Positions 15,408 through 23,395 of a DNA stretch of 28,286 bases are shown one piece after another (the first letter of the stretch is position 1; each line of letters opens with the position of its first letter). The notes under the pieces were generated by a model. That model searched no databases. It was not told the DNA's origin and worked only from the letters and a program-made list of their open reading frames with translations. A program made the translations under genes and the position numbers. The DNA comes from an uncultured Oscillospiraceae bacterium (GTDB lineage: Bacteria; Bacillota; Clostridia; Oscillospirales; Oscillospiraceae): the NCBI GenBank assembly GCA_910577805.1, contig CAJTOE010000014.1, positions 1 to 28,286 on the forward strand, written 5' to 3'.

Positions 15408-15453
15408 GGGGAGGAGACGCAAGCCTGACTCTGCGTCTCCTCCCCTTCTTTTA
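15408..15453 (+). terminator. Intra-operon terminator/attenuator after the binding-protein gene
   Basis: Perfect 14-bp stem GGGGAGGAGACGCA / TGCGTCTCCTCCCC with a 10-nt loop, followed by TTCTTTTA. It sits between the binding protein and the first permease of one apparent operon, so partial read-through is needed to express the rest. No separate promoter for the permease was seen. Confidence 0.9.
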
Positions 15454-15489
15454 TACATTCGTGTGATGTTTGCGTGAGGGAGTGAAAGA

Positions 15490-16449
15490 ATGCTAAAGTT
15501 CATTTTGAAAAAGCTTCTGCTGATGATTCCCATGCTGATCGTCATCAGTCTGATCGTATATCTTGGCCTGAAATCCACCGGTGTGGACCCCATCAGCTCC
15601 ATGATCCCCCCGGAGGTCATTTCCCAGAACCCGGAGCTTGCAGAGCAGATGCGGGAGGAGCTGGGCTTCAACGACCCGGTGATCGTGCAGTACGCCCGCT
15701 GGCTGGGCAACATCGTCCGGGGCGACTTCGGGTACACCCTGAAAAATGAAAAGATCATCGACATCATCGCCGCCCGCCTCCCCTATACCCTGGAGCTTTC
15801 TGTGTATGCCATGCTGTTCAGCGCAGTCATCGGCATCGGCATCGGCATTATCAGCGCCATCCGGCAAAACGGCATCGTGGACTACATCGGCCGTGTGCTG
15901 GCGGTGCTGGGCCAGGCGGTGCCCCAGTTCCTGGTGGGTATCATCCTGATTTGGATCTTCTCCATCAAGCTGGGCTGGTTCCCCGCCAGCAACCGGGTCA
16001 GCCCCGACGCGACCAATGCCTTTGTGGACGCGTTCCAGCATCTGTTCCTGCCGGTGACCACCCTGACCATCGGCATGGTGGCCGTGCTGATGCGCTACGC
16101 CCGGAACACCATGCTGGACGTGCTGAACAGCGACTATATCAAGACCGCCCGCTCCAAGGGCATCCCGGAGTGGAAGGTCTATCTGAAGCACGGCTTCCGC
16201 AACGCCATGAAGCCGGTCATGGTTATCCTGATGTTCCGTATCCCCGCCCTCATCGGCGGCTCCGTGGTTATTGAGAGCGTGTTCTCCTACCCCGGCATCG
16301 GCACCACTATGACCAACGCCATCAACAATATGGACTACAATCTGGTGCTGGTCATCACGCTGATTATCGCCGCCGTCATGCTGATCTGCTCCTTCATGGT
16401 GGACGTGATCAACGCCCTGCTGGACCCCAGAGTCCGTCTGGGCGAATAA
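15490..16449 (+). CDS. Dpp/Opp-type ABC transporter permease (DppB-like)
   Basis: 319 residues with about six membrane helices; the first starts at residue 9 (LLMIPMLIVISLIVYLGL). The DppB-type extracytoplasmic loop contains REELGFNDPVIVQYARWL and GDFGYTL. The cytoplasmic EAA-like loop, which contacts the ATPases, is at DYIKTARSKGIPEWKVYLKH followed by GFRNAMKP. The start ATG has GAGGGAG upstream. It forms the membrane channel with the next gene, 22 bases downstream. Confidence 0.95.
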   Translation: MLKFILKKLLLMIPMLIVISLIVYLGLKSTGVDPISSMIPPEVISQNPELAEQMREELGFNDPVIVQYARWLGNIVRGDFGYTLKNEKIIDIIAARLPYTLELSVYAMLFSAVIGIGIGIISAIRQNGIVDYIGRVLAVLGQAVPQFLVGIILIWIFSIKLGWFPASNRVSPDATNAFVDAFQHLFLPVTTLTIGMVAVLMRYARNTMLDVLNSDYIKTARSKGIPEWKVYLKHGFRNAMKPVMVILMFRIPALIGGSVVIESVFSYPGIGTTMTNAINNMDYNLVLVITLIIAAVMLICSFMVDVINALLDPRVRLGE

Positions 16450-16471
16450 GAGAGAGGAGGAAAAAATTGTT

Positions 16472-17365
16472 ATGAGCGACTTTACAAACGTAAGTATTAA
16501 GGACCAAAACAAGAGCGCATCCTCCTCCCTGCTGAAAAAGAACATCCGCAAGTTTATGCGCAATAAGCTGGCGGTGTTCGGCCTGGTGGTCGTGGTCGTG
16601 ATCGTGGGAGCCTGTGTGTTCGGGGCCGTTGCCGGTCTGGATTTTAACACCCCGAACCCCCTGTTCCGGAAAGAGCCTCCCAGCGCGGCCCACCCCTTCG
16701 GAACGGACACCACAGGACGCGACCTCTTTGCCCGCGTCCTCTTCGGCGGCTGCTACTCCATCTTTATCGGCGTATTCTGCGCGGTGCTGTCCAGCGTTGT
16801 GGGCGCGGTGCTGGGAGCCATCGCCGGCTACTTCGGCAAAACCGCCGATATGATTATCGTGCGTATCTCGGAAATTTTCCAGGCCTTCCCCCAGCTGGTG
16901 CTGGTGATGATGCTGGTGGCGATTCTGAAGGAGCGCAGCATCAATAATATGCTCTTCGTCTTTGTCGTTACCGGCTGGATGACCACCTTCCGGATGGTGC
17001 GCAACGAGTTCATGAGCCTGAAAAATGAGACCTACGTCAAGGTCTGCGAGGCCTTCGGCATGTCCAAGGCCAACGTGATGTTCAAGCAGATCCTGCCCAA
17101 TGTGATGACCCCGATCATTGTTTCCACCACCACCAACGTGGCCTATTTCATCCTGCAGGAGGCCTCCCTGAGCTTCATCGGTCTGGGCGTGGACGCGCAG
17201 ACCCCCACCTGGGGCAACATCCTCAACGTGGCCAAGAGCATCGACGTGGTGCAGAACCAGTGGTGGCTGTGGGTATTCCCCGGCCTGGCGATCAGCCTGT
17301 TCGTCCTGGCCGTCAACTTCTTCGGCGACGGCCTGCGGGACGTGCTGGACGCAAAACAGCAGTAA
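16472..17365 (+). CDS. Dpp/Opp-type ABC transporter permease (DppC-like)
   Basis: 297 residues. The N-terminal cytoplasmic segment and first helix (about 33-53) carry the oligopeptide-permease N-terminal pattern FMRNKLAVFGL, followed by HPFGTDTTGRDLFARVLFGG, a DppC hallmark. The EAA-like loop is YVKVCEAFGMSKANVMFKQI. The C-terminus FFGDGLRDVLDAKQQ is typical. GAGAGGAGG precedes the ATG; the next gene starts 13 bases on. Confidence 0.95.
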   Translation: MSDFTNVSIKDQNKSASSSLLKKNIRKFMRNKLAVFGLVVVVVIVGACVFGAVAGLDFNTPNPLFRKEPPSAAHPFGTDTTGRDLFARVLFGGCYSIFIGVFCAVLSSVVGAVLGAIAGYFGKTADMIIVRISEIFQAFPQLVLVMMLVAILKERSINNMLFVFVVTGWMTTFRMVRNEFMSLKNETYVKVCEAFGMSKANVMFKQILPNVMTPIIVSTTTNVAYFILQEASLSFIGLGVDAQTPTWGNILNVAKSIDVVQNQWWLWVFPGLAISLFVLAVNFFGDGLRDVLDAKQQ

Positions 17366-17378
17366 GGGGGGAGCTTTT

Positions 17379-18407
17379 ATGGATTCCAAAGAAATCATTC
17401 TGGACGTACAGAATTTGAGTACCACTTTCATCTCCGACCGCAAGGAGGTCCGGATTGTCAAAAACGTCTCCTTCCAGCTCAAGCGGGGCCACGCCCTGGC
17501 TGTCGTCGGCGAGTCGGGCTGCGGCAAGAGCGTGACCATGAACTCCATCATGCGCTTCCTGGGCCGGAACGCCAAAATCAAGGCGGACAGCATCCAGTAC
17601 AACGCCCTGCACGACGGCAAGGTGACGGAATATCACCTGGAACGCATCGCCCAGGCCCACGGGCCGGAGATGCGCGCCCTCCGGGGACCGGAAATGAGCA
17701 TGGTGTTCCAGGACCCCATGTCCAGCCTGAACCCGGTGTACAAGGTCGGCGACCAGGTGGCCGAGGGCCTGCTGCAGCACAACAAGGGCATGACCAAGCA
17801 GGAGGCGCGGAAGCGGGTGCTGGATATGTTCCGCAAGCTGGGCATCCCGGACCCGGAGGAGCGCATTGACAGCTTCCCCCACCAGTTCTCCGGCGGCATG
17901 AAGCAGCGCGTGGTCATTGCCATCGCCATGATCTGCAACCCGGAGCTTATCATCTGCGACGAGCCTACCACGGCCCTGGACGTGACCATCCAGGCCCAGA
18001 TCATGGAGCTTTTGAAGGAAATGCAGGTCAAGGACGGAAAATCCATCATCCTGATCACCCACAACATGGGTCTGGTGGCGGAGATGGCGGACGAGGTCTG
18101 CGTGATGTATATGGGCCGCGTGGTGGAGTTCGGCTCCCTGGAGGACGTGTTTGACCGCCCCAGCCACCCCTACACCCGCGCTCTGCTGCGCAGCGTGCCG
18201 GTGCTGGGCCTGGCGGACGGCCAGAAGCTGGAGACTATCCCCGGCGCGACGCCCAACCCGGCGGATCTGAAGGGCGGCTGTGAGTTCGCCGACCGGTGCG
18301 AGGAGTGTACGGCGGCCTGCCGGGAGCGGGACATCCCCATGTTCGAGATCAGCCCCGGACACCGGGTCCGCTGTCTGAAATTCAAAGAGTGCCAGGAGGT
18401 GCAGTGA
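17379..18407 (+). CDS. Dpp/Opp-type ABC transporter ATPase (DppD-like)
   Basis: 342 residues. Walker A GESGCGKS (44-51), Q-loop at MVFQDPMSSLNPV, signature FSGGMKQR (from 170), Walker B LIICDE (190-195) and switch H228 are all intact, so it should hydrolyse ATP. The C-terminal oligopeptide-transporter extension has the cysteine pattern GCEFADRCEEC...CRERD...RCLKF. The stretch between Walker A and the Q-loop (about 60-106) is a little longer than in many DppD proteins. It ends one base before the next start codon (TGATATG), indicating tight coupling. Confidence 0.95.
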   Translation: MDSKEIILDVQNLSTTFISDRKEVRIVKNVSFQLKRGHALAVVGESGCGKSVTMNSIMRFLGRNAKIKADSIQYNALHDGKVTEYHLERIAQAHGPEMRALRGPEMSMVFQDPMSSLNPVYKVGDQVAEGLLQHNKGMTKQEARKRVLDMFRKLGIPDPEERIDSFPHQFSGGMKQRVVIAIAMICNPELIICDEPTTALDVTIQAQIMELLKEMQVKDGKSIILITHNMGLVAEMADEVCVMYMGRVVEFGSLEDVFDRPSHPYTRALLRSVPVLGLADGQKLETIPGATPNPADLKGGCEFADRCEECTAACRERDIPMFEISPGHRVRCLKFKECQEVQ

Positions 18408-18408
18408 T

Positions 18409-19404
18409 ATGAGCGAAAAGCAGGAAATGATTTTCCAGGTCAAGGATCTGCAAACCTGGTTCCCCATCACCAAGGGCATGTTCAAAAAGACCGTTGGCCA
18501 CGTGAAGGCCATCGACGGCGTGAGCCTGGACGTATACAAGGGCGAGACGCTGGGCATCGTGGGCGAGTCCGGCTGCGGCAAGTCCACCCTGGGCAAGACT
18601 ATGATGATGCTGGAGCGGGCCACCGGCGGCAGCGTGCTGTTCAACTACGGCGGCGAGTTCAAGGACATCACCAAGTTCAACAGCCAGGAGATGTTCGACT
18701 TCCGGCGGAAGGTCCAGATGGTGTTCCAGGACCCCTACTCCGCCCTGAACCCCCAGAAGAAGATTTATACCTCTTTTGAAGAGCCTCTGAAGGTCCACGG
18801 CATGAAGAGCGAGGAGGAACGGGAGGAGCGGATGCGTCAGGTGTTGAAGATGGTCAACATCCAGCCCGACTACCTGATGCGCTATCCCCACGAGTTCTCC
18901 GGCGGACAGCGGCAGCGGCTTTGTATCGCCCGCGCCCTGGAGGTCATGCCGGAGGTACTGATCTGTGACGAGCCTGTGTCCGCTCTGGACGTGTCCATTC
19001 AGGCCCAGGTGCTGAACCTGATGAAGGACATCCAAAAAGAACTGAATCTGACCTATCTGTTCATTGCCCATGACCTGAGCGTGGTGCAGTACATGTCCGA
19101 CCGCATCGTCGTGATGTATCTGGGAAAAATCGTGGAGATCGCGGACAGCCGCGCTTTGTACGACGAGCCTCTGCATCCCTACACCCAGGCCCTTCTGTCG
19201 GCCATCCCTGTGCCGGACATCCACAACACCAAAAAGCGCCAGGTGCTCCAGGGCGAGGTGCCCAGCCCCATCCACAAGCCCACCGGCTGTGCGTTCCACA
19301 ACCGCTGTCCTCACTGCAAGGAGATTTGCAAAGCCCAGGACCCGGCTATGGTCCACCACGGCGCGCAGGGCCATCAGGTGGCCTGCCATCTCTACAATAT
19401 ATAA
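18409..19404 (+). CDS. Dpp/Opp-type ABC transporter ATPase (DppF-like)
   Basis: 331 residues. Walker A GESGCGKST (52-60), Q-loop QMVFQDPYSALNPQKK, signature EFSGGQRQR, Walker B VLICDEPVSALD and switch histidine in FIAHDLSVV are complete. The C-terminal cysteine-containing extension GCAFHNRCPHCKEIC is typical of DppF. CAGGAGG lies inside the end of dppD. It completes the five-gene importer; a stem-loop and a further gene follow. Confidence 0.95.
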   Translation: MSEKQEMIFQVKDLQTWFPITKGMFKKTVGHVKAIDGVSLDVYKGETLGIVGESGCGKSTLGKTMMMLERATGGSVLFNYGGEFKDITKFNSQEMFDFRRKVQMVFQDPYSALNPQKKIYTSFEEPLKVHGMKSEEEREERMRQVLKMVNIQPDYLMRYPHEFSGGQRQRLCIARALEVMPEVLICDEPVSALDVSIQAQVLNLMKDIQKELNLTYLFIAHDLSVVQYMSDRIVVMYLGKIVEIADSRALYDEPLHPYTQALLSAIPVPDIHNTKKRQVLQGEVPSPIHKPTGCAFHNRCPHCKEICKAQDPAMVHHGAQGHQVACHLYNI

Positions 19405-19411
19405 CCAAAAA

Positions 19412-19450
19412 AGGCCTTCAGGCTGCCGCAAGTCCGGCAGCCTGAAGCCT
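19412..19450. other. Strong stem-loop between the ATPase and flavoprotein genes
   Basis: GGCCTTCAGGCTGCCG / CGGCAGCCTGAAGCC with a 6-nt loop and one bulged base. No T-run follows on the plus strand; on the minus strand it is followed by TTTTTTGG. It therefore looks like a terminator facing the opposite way, or an mRNA 3'-stabilising hairpin within the operon. Confidence 0.6.
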
Positions 19451-19466
19451 GTCTGGGAGGAATTTT

Positions 19467-21059
19467 ATGAGATTAAACCCAGAGCTGACCTGTGACGTGC
19501 TGGTCATAGGCGCGGGCATCGCGGGCATCCGTGCCGCCCTGGCTGCCGCCGGAGAGGGACGGGATGTGCTGCTGGCCTGCCGGGGGGCGGTGTTCTCCGG
19601 CTCCAGCTTCTACCCCGGCACCTGGGGCCTGGGCCTCATCGGTCCGGAGTCCCAGGCGGACGAGGACGACCTGATACAGAGCATCCTGCAGGTGGGGCGC
19701 GGCATGGCGGACCCGGCGCTGACCGCCAGCTTCGTGAAGGGCATCGCCCCCGCGGTGGACGAGCTGGTCCATATGGGAGTGCGGCTAAAGCAGGCGGCGG
19801 ACCCGAACCAGCAGGCGTTTATCCCCTGCTTCGACCACAAGCACCGGGCGTGGCACGGCCTGCTGTTCGACAGCCTGCGTGAGGTCTGCGGCCGGGAGCT
19901 GGAGCGCCGGAGCATCCGTCAACTGCCCCAGAGCGAGCTGATGGAGCTGACCCGGCTTGACGGGCGGGTCACCGGAGCGGTCCTCTGGACCGGTACGCAG
20001 TTCGTCTGGGTCCGGAGCGGTACGGTAGTGCTGGCCAGCGGCGGGACCGGCGGGCTGTACCAGCGGCGGCTGACCACCGGCGACGTATGCGGGACCGGAC
20101 AATGGCTTGCCGCAAAGGCCGGGGCCGGTCTGATGAATCTGGAATTTATGCAGATCATGCCCGGCTATTTCAGCCCCTGCCCCAACACGATTTTTAACGA
20201 AAAAGTTTTTCGCTGGACCCACATGACCGATGAGGACGGCCGGGAGCTTGTCCCGGACGCGGCCCTGCTGGAGGAGCGCTCCGGACACGGGCCGTTTACC
20301 AGCCGTCTGGCGGACCGGGCGGTGGATTTGGCCATTTTACGCGCCCAAGGGGAGCGCGGGGTCTGCACCCGCTACCAGTTCGCGGAGGGGGAGGCTCTGC
20401 CGGAGTTCGTGAAAACCTACTTCGACTGGTTAGCCCAGGAAAAAGGCCTGACCACTGGCGACCCCATCTATATCGGGATGTTCGCCCACGCCTCCAACGG
20501 CGGCGTGCAGATCGACGCCCAGGGCTGGACCGGCGTACCCGGCCTGTACGCGGCGGGGGAAGTGACTGGCGGGATGCACGGGGCGGACCGGATCGGCGGA
20601 CTGTCCACGGCAAACGGATTGGTGTTCGGCGGACGGGCCGGGCACGCGGCCGCGCAGGCCAGTCCGCCGCCCGCCCAGACCGAGGCAGATTTTCCCCTCT
20701 GGCACATCCCCCAGGTCCGGGCCAAGCGGGAGGAGCTGCGCCGCCTGATGACCCGGCACGCCCTGGTCCTGCGGACCCGGCAGGGCCTGGAGGAGGCGTT
20801 ACGCAAGGTCGAGGCGCTCCGGAACGAGGCCCGCGTGCCGGGGGGCAGCGGCGCAGAGGCGGCGGACTCCCGGCGGCTGGACGCGCAGCTGGGCACGGCC
20901 TGGTGCGTGTTACAGGCACAGCTCCGGCGGACCGAGAGCCGGGGCAGTCATTTTCGGGAAGATTTTCCCGCAGAAAACCCGGACCAAGCAACACCAAACC
21001 GGTTCCGGCTGGAAATTATAGGAGGAACGTATGATTTACACCAATATGAGTCAAATTGA
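19467..21059 (+). CDS. FAD-dependent oxidoreductase (fumarate reductase/L-aspartate oxidase-like)
   Basis: 530 residues, soluble, no signal peptide. The N-terminal FAD site is DVLVIGAGIAGIRAALAA (GAGIAG at 15-20); further family segments are ASGGTGGLYQRRLTTGDVCG (190-209), AHASNGGVQID (340-350) and GLYAAGEVTGGMHGADRIGG (359-378). The C-terminal helical domain (about 410-500) ends in RRTESRGSHFREDFP, as in FRD/SDH/NadB flavoproteins. The NadB substrate motif around REGGHS is not recognisable, so plain L-aspartate oxidase is unlikely. No heme or Fe-S site is visible. GGGAGGAATTTT precedes the ATG. It follows the dpp genes and overlaps the YhcH-like gene by 29 bases; it probably oxidises or reduces the imported compound. 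Substrate unknown. Confidence 0.88.
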   Translation: MRLNPELTCDVLVIGAGIAGIRAALAAAGEGRDVLLACRGAVFSGSSFYPGTWGLGLIGPESQADEDDLIQSILQVGRGMADPALTASFVKGIAPAVDELVHMGVRLKQAADPNQQAFIPCFDHKHRAWHGLLFDSLREVCGRELERRSIRQLPQSELMELTRLDGRVTGAVLWTGTQFVWVRSGTVVLASGGTGGLYQRRLTTGDVCGTGQWLAAKAGAGLMNLEFMQIMPGYFSPCPNTIFNEKVFRWTHMTDEDGRELVPDAALLEERSGHGPFTSRLADRAVDLAILRAQGERGVCTRYQFAEGEALPEFVKTYFDWLAQEKGLTTGDPIYIGMFAHASNGGVQIDAQGWTGVPGLYAAGEVTGGMHGADRIGGLSTANGLVFGGRAGHAAAQASPPPAQTEADFPLWHIPQVRAKREELRRLMTRHALVLRTRQGLEEALRKVEALRNEARVPGGSGAEAADSRRLDAQLGTAWCVLQAQLRRTESRGSHFREDFPAENPDQATPNRFRLEIIGGTYDLHQYESN

Positions 21060-21480
21060 ACGCTATCTGGGCCTGAGCGCCCCCCTGGATACCGCCATCC
21101 GCTACCTGAAGGAGGCGGACCTCACTAAGCTGGTCATGGGCCGCAACGAGGTGGACGGAGACAACGTATTCATCAACCGCTTTGATTACGACACCCTGCC
21201 CCAGGACGCGGCCACCTGGGAGGGGCATTTGCAGTACGCCGACCTGCACGTGGTCCTCTCCGGCCAGGAGCAGATTGGCGTGACGGACGCGGCCCGCCTG
21301 CGGGAGATCCGCCGGGACGAGGCGGCGGATTTCGTGGGCTTTGAGGGTCCAGTGGAGTGCTGGGCGCCGATGCGCCCCGGCGACCTGCTGATCGTCTTTC
21401 CGGAGGACGTCCACATGGTCAAGGTCCAGTACCAGGGGCCGTCCCATGTAGAGAAAGCGGTCTTTAAAATCAAAGCCTGA
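21031..21480 (+). CDS. YhcH/YjgK/YiaL family protein (NanQ-like, DUF386)
   Basis: 149 residues, the full length of the family. The characteristic WEGHLQYADLHVVLSGQE (63-80) supplies putative metal ligands E64, H66, D71 and H73, with H128 in PEDVHMV; it is a double-stranded beta-helix fold. One E. coli member (NanQ) speeds anomerisation of sialic acid; others are linked to sugar operons. The start ATG lies inside the flavoprotein gene with TAGGAGG upstream, a 29-base overlap that implies coupled translation. It is the last gene of the dpp operon, before a strong terminator. No sialic-acid genes are near, so the sugar is open. Confidence 0.9.
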   Translation: MIYTNMSQIERYLGLSAPLDTAIRYLKEADLTKLVMGRNEVDGDNVFINRFDYDTLPQDAATWEGHLQYADLHVVLSGQEQIGVTDAARLREIRRDEAADFVGFEGPVECWAPMRPGDLLIVFPEDVHMVKVQYQGPSHVEKAVFKIKA

Positions 21481-21491
21481 GTCAAAAAATG

Positions 21492-21533
21492 AATCCCCTG
21501 CGCAGACCGGACCGGTCCGCGCAGGGGATTTTT
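21492..21533. terminator. Bidirectional terminator between convergent operons
   Basis: 12-bp stem AATCCCCTGCGC / GCGCAGGGGATT with an inner ACCGG-CCGGT palindrome and TTT after it on the plus strand; on the minus strand CATTTTTTGAC follows. It ends both the dpp operon and the minus-strand amylosucrase-like operon. Confidence 0.92.
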
Positions 21534-21534
21534 G

Positions 21535-23379
21535 CTAATCTTCGGTTTTCAGCAGCCACATAAAGCTGTTGGGCCACAGGTCCAGGCTCCGGACGCTGTC
21601 GTATTCCTGGCCGTACATCAGCTCCGTATAGCGGCCGTCCCGGTCCACGCCGGTGTGGACAAAATCGCCGCTGAAATTGAACAAACAAACCAGCTCACGG
21701 CCCTCCGCCCGGCGGCACAGCACCAGCACCCGCTTGTCGCCGCTGTCCAGCGTCCACACGTCCGCCCGCGCATCGAAGCACGGCTCTTCCGCCCGGAGCT
21801 GCTCCAGGCGGCGCAGGCCCTGAAATAGCTTGCCCTGACGGGTCTCCGGGTCTGTGCGGAGCTGGGCCAGGTCCCACTGAAAATCGCCCCGGTGGATGTA
21901 CCGGCTGTCGTCCCGCTTCTCCGGGTCGTTGTGGTAGGAGTAGTCGTTGAGCTGGCCCACCTCGTCGCCGCTGTAGACCACCGGAATGCCGCTCTGGGAG
22001 AGCATCCAGGCGTGAAGAGTCAAGTCACAGGCAATGGAGCGCTCCAGCTTGCCGCCGTCCTTCTCGTAGACAGCGGCCTCCGTGCCGCACAGAGAGGCGG
22101 TGGTGCCGCACAGGCGCGCGTCGCCCAGCCGGGGGTCGTCGTTATACAGCTCGCCGCGGCTGTCGCTGCCGGGGCGCTTGCCGGTGAACCAGTCGTTCAG
22201 GAATTTTTTGTGGGCCACCTCGTTTGCCCCGGCGGTCTGGCCCAGCCAGGGGTAGTCCAGGCCCCAGCCGATGTCGTCGTGGCACCGCAGGTAATTTAAG
22301 AACAGGAAATCCTTCGGCAGGGAGCACACAATGTCCATCTGCCGCCTGAGCAGAGACACATCTCCCGCAGCCAGGGTGTGCCAGGTGGTGGCCATGGTGG
22401 TCACGTTGTAGAGCATGTGGCACTCCGGCTTTTCCGGGGTCCCGAAATAGGGGGCGACCTTGGCCGGTTCCATGACCACCTCCCCCAGCAGCAGTACGCT
22501 GGGACAGACGATTTCGCACACCATACGCATCATACGCACCAGGGTGTGGACCTGGGGGAGGTTGCGGCAGTCGGTGCCGAGCTGCTTCCAGATATAGGGC
22601 ACCGCGTCCAGCCGGATCACGTCCAGGCCGCGGTTGGCTAAGTACAGCAGGTTCTCCGTCATGTCATTGAAGACCACAGGGTTGGCGTAGTTCAGGTCCC
22701 ACTGGTAGGGGTAAAAATTTGTCATCACGATGGAACCGTTTTCCAGCTGGGTAAAGCTGCCCGGAGCCGTAGTGGGGAACACCTGGGGAACCGTCTCCTC
22801 AAATTTCCGGGGGACGTCCCAGCTGTCGTAGAAGAAGTACCGGTCCCGATAGCCCGGCTCGTTGACTCTGGCCTTTTGAGCCCACTCGTGGTCCTCGCTG
22901 GTGTGGTTCATCACAAAATCCAGGCACAGGCAGATACCCCGCCGGCGGCAGGCGTCGGCCAGAGCCTCCAGGTCGTCCATGGTCCCCAGCTCCGGCTGGA
23001 CGGACCGGAAATCGGACACGGCGTAGCCGCCGTCGCTGCGGCCCTTGGGGCTGGCCAGCAGGGGCATCAGGTGTAAATAATTGACCCCGCACTCCTGGAT
23101 GTATTTCAGCTTGCCCTTCACGCCGTTCAGGTCCCCGGCGAAGGCGTTGACGTACAGCATCATGCCCAGCAGCTCCCGGCGGCGGTACCAGTCGGGGTCC
23201 GCCTCCCGCTTCACGTCCTGGTTGCGCAGCGCGGTTTTCCGCTGGTCCCAGCTGCGCTTGAGCATTTGCACAAAGTACGCAAAGGCCTCCTCATCGTGGT
23301 ACAGCTCGCAGTAGAGCCACTTCAGCTCGTCGTGGTGCCGGGCCAGCCGGTTCGTAAATTCCGTGGTGGGATGTTTCAT
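21535..23379 (-). CDS. Amylosucrase-like GH13 enzyme (GH13 subfamily 4 type)
   Basis: 614 residues, no signal peptide, cytoplasmic. The all-helical N-terminal region (1-70) and TIM barrel resemble amylosucrase/sucrose hydrolase. Motifs: DFVMNHTSEDHEWA (154-167), GLDVIRLDAVPYIWKQLGT with nucleophile D258, LLLGEVVMEPAKVAPYFG with acid/base E300, and LRCHDDIGWG with D368. The subfamily-typical segment FTGKRPGSDSRGELYNDDPR, then GDARLCGTTASL, is present. The reaction is either sucrose hydrolysis or glucan synthesis from sucrose; sequence alone cannot separate them. GAGAGGA precedes the ATG. It follows the DUF624 gene by 16 bases and is divergent from a carbohydrate ABC importer, so it probably processes the imported sugar. 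Confidence 0.9.
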   Translation of the reverse strand: MKHPTTEFTNRLARHHDELKWLYCELYHDEEAFAYFVQMLKRSWDQRKTALRNQDVKREADPDWYRRRELLGMMLYVNAFAGDLNGVKGKLKYIQECGVNYLHLMPLLASPKGRSDGGYAVSDFRSVQPELGTMDDLEALADACRRRGICLCLDFVMNHTSEDHEWAQKARVNEPGYRDRYFFYDSWDVPRKFEETVPQVFPTTAPGSFTQLENGSIVMTNFYPYQWDLNYANPVVFNDMTENLLYLANRGLDVIRLDAVPYIWKQLGTDCRNLPQVHTLVRMMRMVCEIVCPSVLLLGEVVMEPAKVAPYFGTPEKPECHMLYNVTTMATTWHTLAAGDVSLLRRQMDIVCSLPKDFLFLNYLRCHDDIGWGLDYPWLGQTAGANEVAHKKFLNDWFTGKRPGSDSRGELYNDDPRLGDARLCGTTASLCGTEAAVYEKDGGKLERSIACDLTLHAWMLSQSGIPVVYSGDEVGQLNDYSYHNDPEKRDDSRYIHRGDFQWDLAQLRTDPETRQGKLFQGLRRLEQLRAEEPCFDARADVWTLDSGDKRVLVLCRRAEGRELVCLFNFSGDFVHTGVDRDGRYTELMYGQEYDSVRSLDLWPNSFMWLLKTED

Positions 23380-23395
23380 AAATCAGGCGTCCTCT

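Noticed and set aside
19467..21059. Calling the flavoprotein NadB (L-aspartate oxidase)
   Set aside because: Overall similarity is real, but the substrate motif is absent and no NAD-biosynthesis genes are adjacent.
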